Under the pieces are notes generated by a model, which was not told the origin of the DNA, searched no databases, and saw only the letters and a list, made by a program, of their open reading frames with translations. A stretch of DNA of 6,513 bases from Bacteroidales bacterium UBA1711 (GTDB taxonomy: Bacteria; Bacteroidota; Bacteroidia; Bacteroidales; P3): positions 1 to 6,513 of the forward strand of contig DCJB01000073.1 in NCBI GenBank assembly GCA_002317325.1. The letters run 5' to 3'. This document shows, piece after piece, positions 6,353 to 6,513 of the stretch. The position numbers and the translations under genes are program-made. Position 1 is the stretch's first letter, and every line of letters starts with the position of its first letter.

Positions 6353-6513
6353 ATGCCCTACACTGCATTGGTCACCGGGGCCACCTCCGGGATGGGTCTC
6401 GAATACTGCCGCCAGCTGGCCGCCATGGGGCACAACGTGGTGATGGTCTCCAACCAGGCCGACCTGCTTTCCACCCTCCCCCCCGCCCTTTCGGCCGAGT
6501 TCGGCGTGGCCGC
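6353..6513 (+). CDS. Short-chain dehydrogenase/reductase, 5' part only
   Basis: The ATG at 6353 opens a frame that runs off the window after 53 codons plus two bases. It begins with a Rossmann strand and the SDR cofactor motif: ALVTGATSGMG (5-15) contains TGxxxGxG with Thr8, Gly9, Gly13 and Gly15. A helix with YCRQLAAMGH follows, then the second strand VVMVSN (29-34). Classical SDRs bind NAD(P)H and oxidise or reduce alcohols and carbonyls; the catalytic Ser-Tyr-Lys lies beyond the window, so function cannot be judged. The gap to the flavin oxidoreductase is 30 bases with no terminator, so co-transcription and a joint redox pathway are plausible. Confidence 0.85.
   Translation, partial: MPYTALVTGATSGMGLEYCRQLAAMGHNVVMVSNQADLLSTLPPALSAEFGVA

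Overview
The window reads as chromosomal DNA from a GC-rich member of the Bacteroidales (phylum Bacteroidota). The evidence is a protein with a type B C-terminal sorting domain of the type IX secretion system (T9SS, found essentially only in Bacteroidota), -7 elements of the TAnnTTTG type in the only AT-rich stretch, and weak Shine-Dalgarno signals in front of the genes. Coding DNA is strongly GC-biased at third codon positions. I cannot name a genus.

Layout: (1) 15-1664, minus strand, a complete 549-aa major facilitator transporter resembling the MFSD1 branch. (2) 1665-1840, a divergent control region of 176 bases holding back-to-back promoter candidates, a perfect 10-bp inverted repeat with a 4-base spacer, and, on the plus side, a possible 24-codon leader ORF that contains a hairpin. 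(3) 1841-6513, a tightly packed plus-strand cluster: a POTRA-less Omp85/BamA-like outer-membrane barrel (480 aa), a secreted multidomain T9SS type B cargo protein with a TTG start (585 aa), an Old Yellow Enzyme-type flavin oxidoreductase (412 aa), and the first 53 codons of a short-chain dehydrogenase/reductase cut off by the window edge. The gaps are 27, 15 and 30 bases with no terminator visible, so one operon is likely.

How the genes may work together (inference): the first two plus-strand genes form a cell-envelope pair, an outer-membrane barrel next to a protein that should be exported and held at the surface. The last two are cytoplasmic redox enzymes, an ene-reductase-like flavoprotein and an SDR, which could act in sequence on an unsaturated carbonyl compound. 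The divergent transporter may share regulation through the common intergenic palindrome. No mobile element, CRISPR array, rRNA or tRNA was seen. The most unusual points are the pairing of a POTRA-less Omp85 barrel with a type B cargo, the structured leader/uORF, the TTG start immediately preceded by an out-of-frame mini-ORF, and a Cys-to-Ser change in the C-terminal cysteine cluster of the flavoenzyme.
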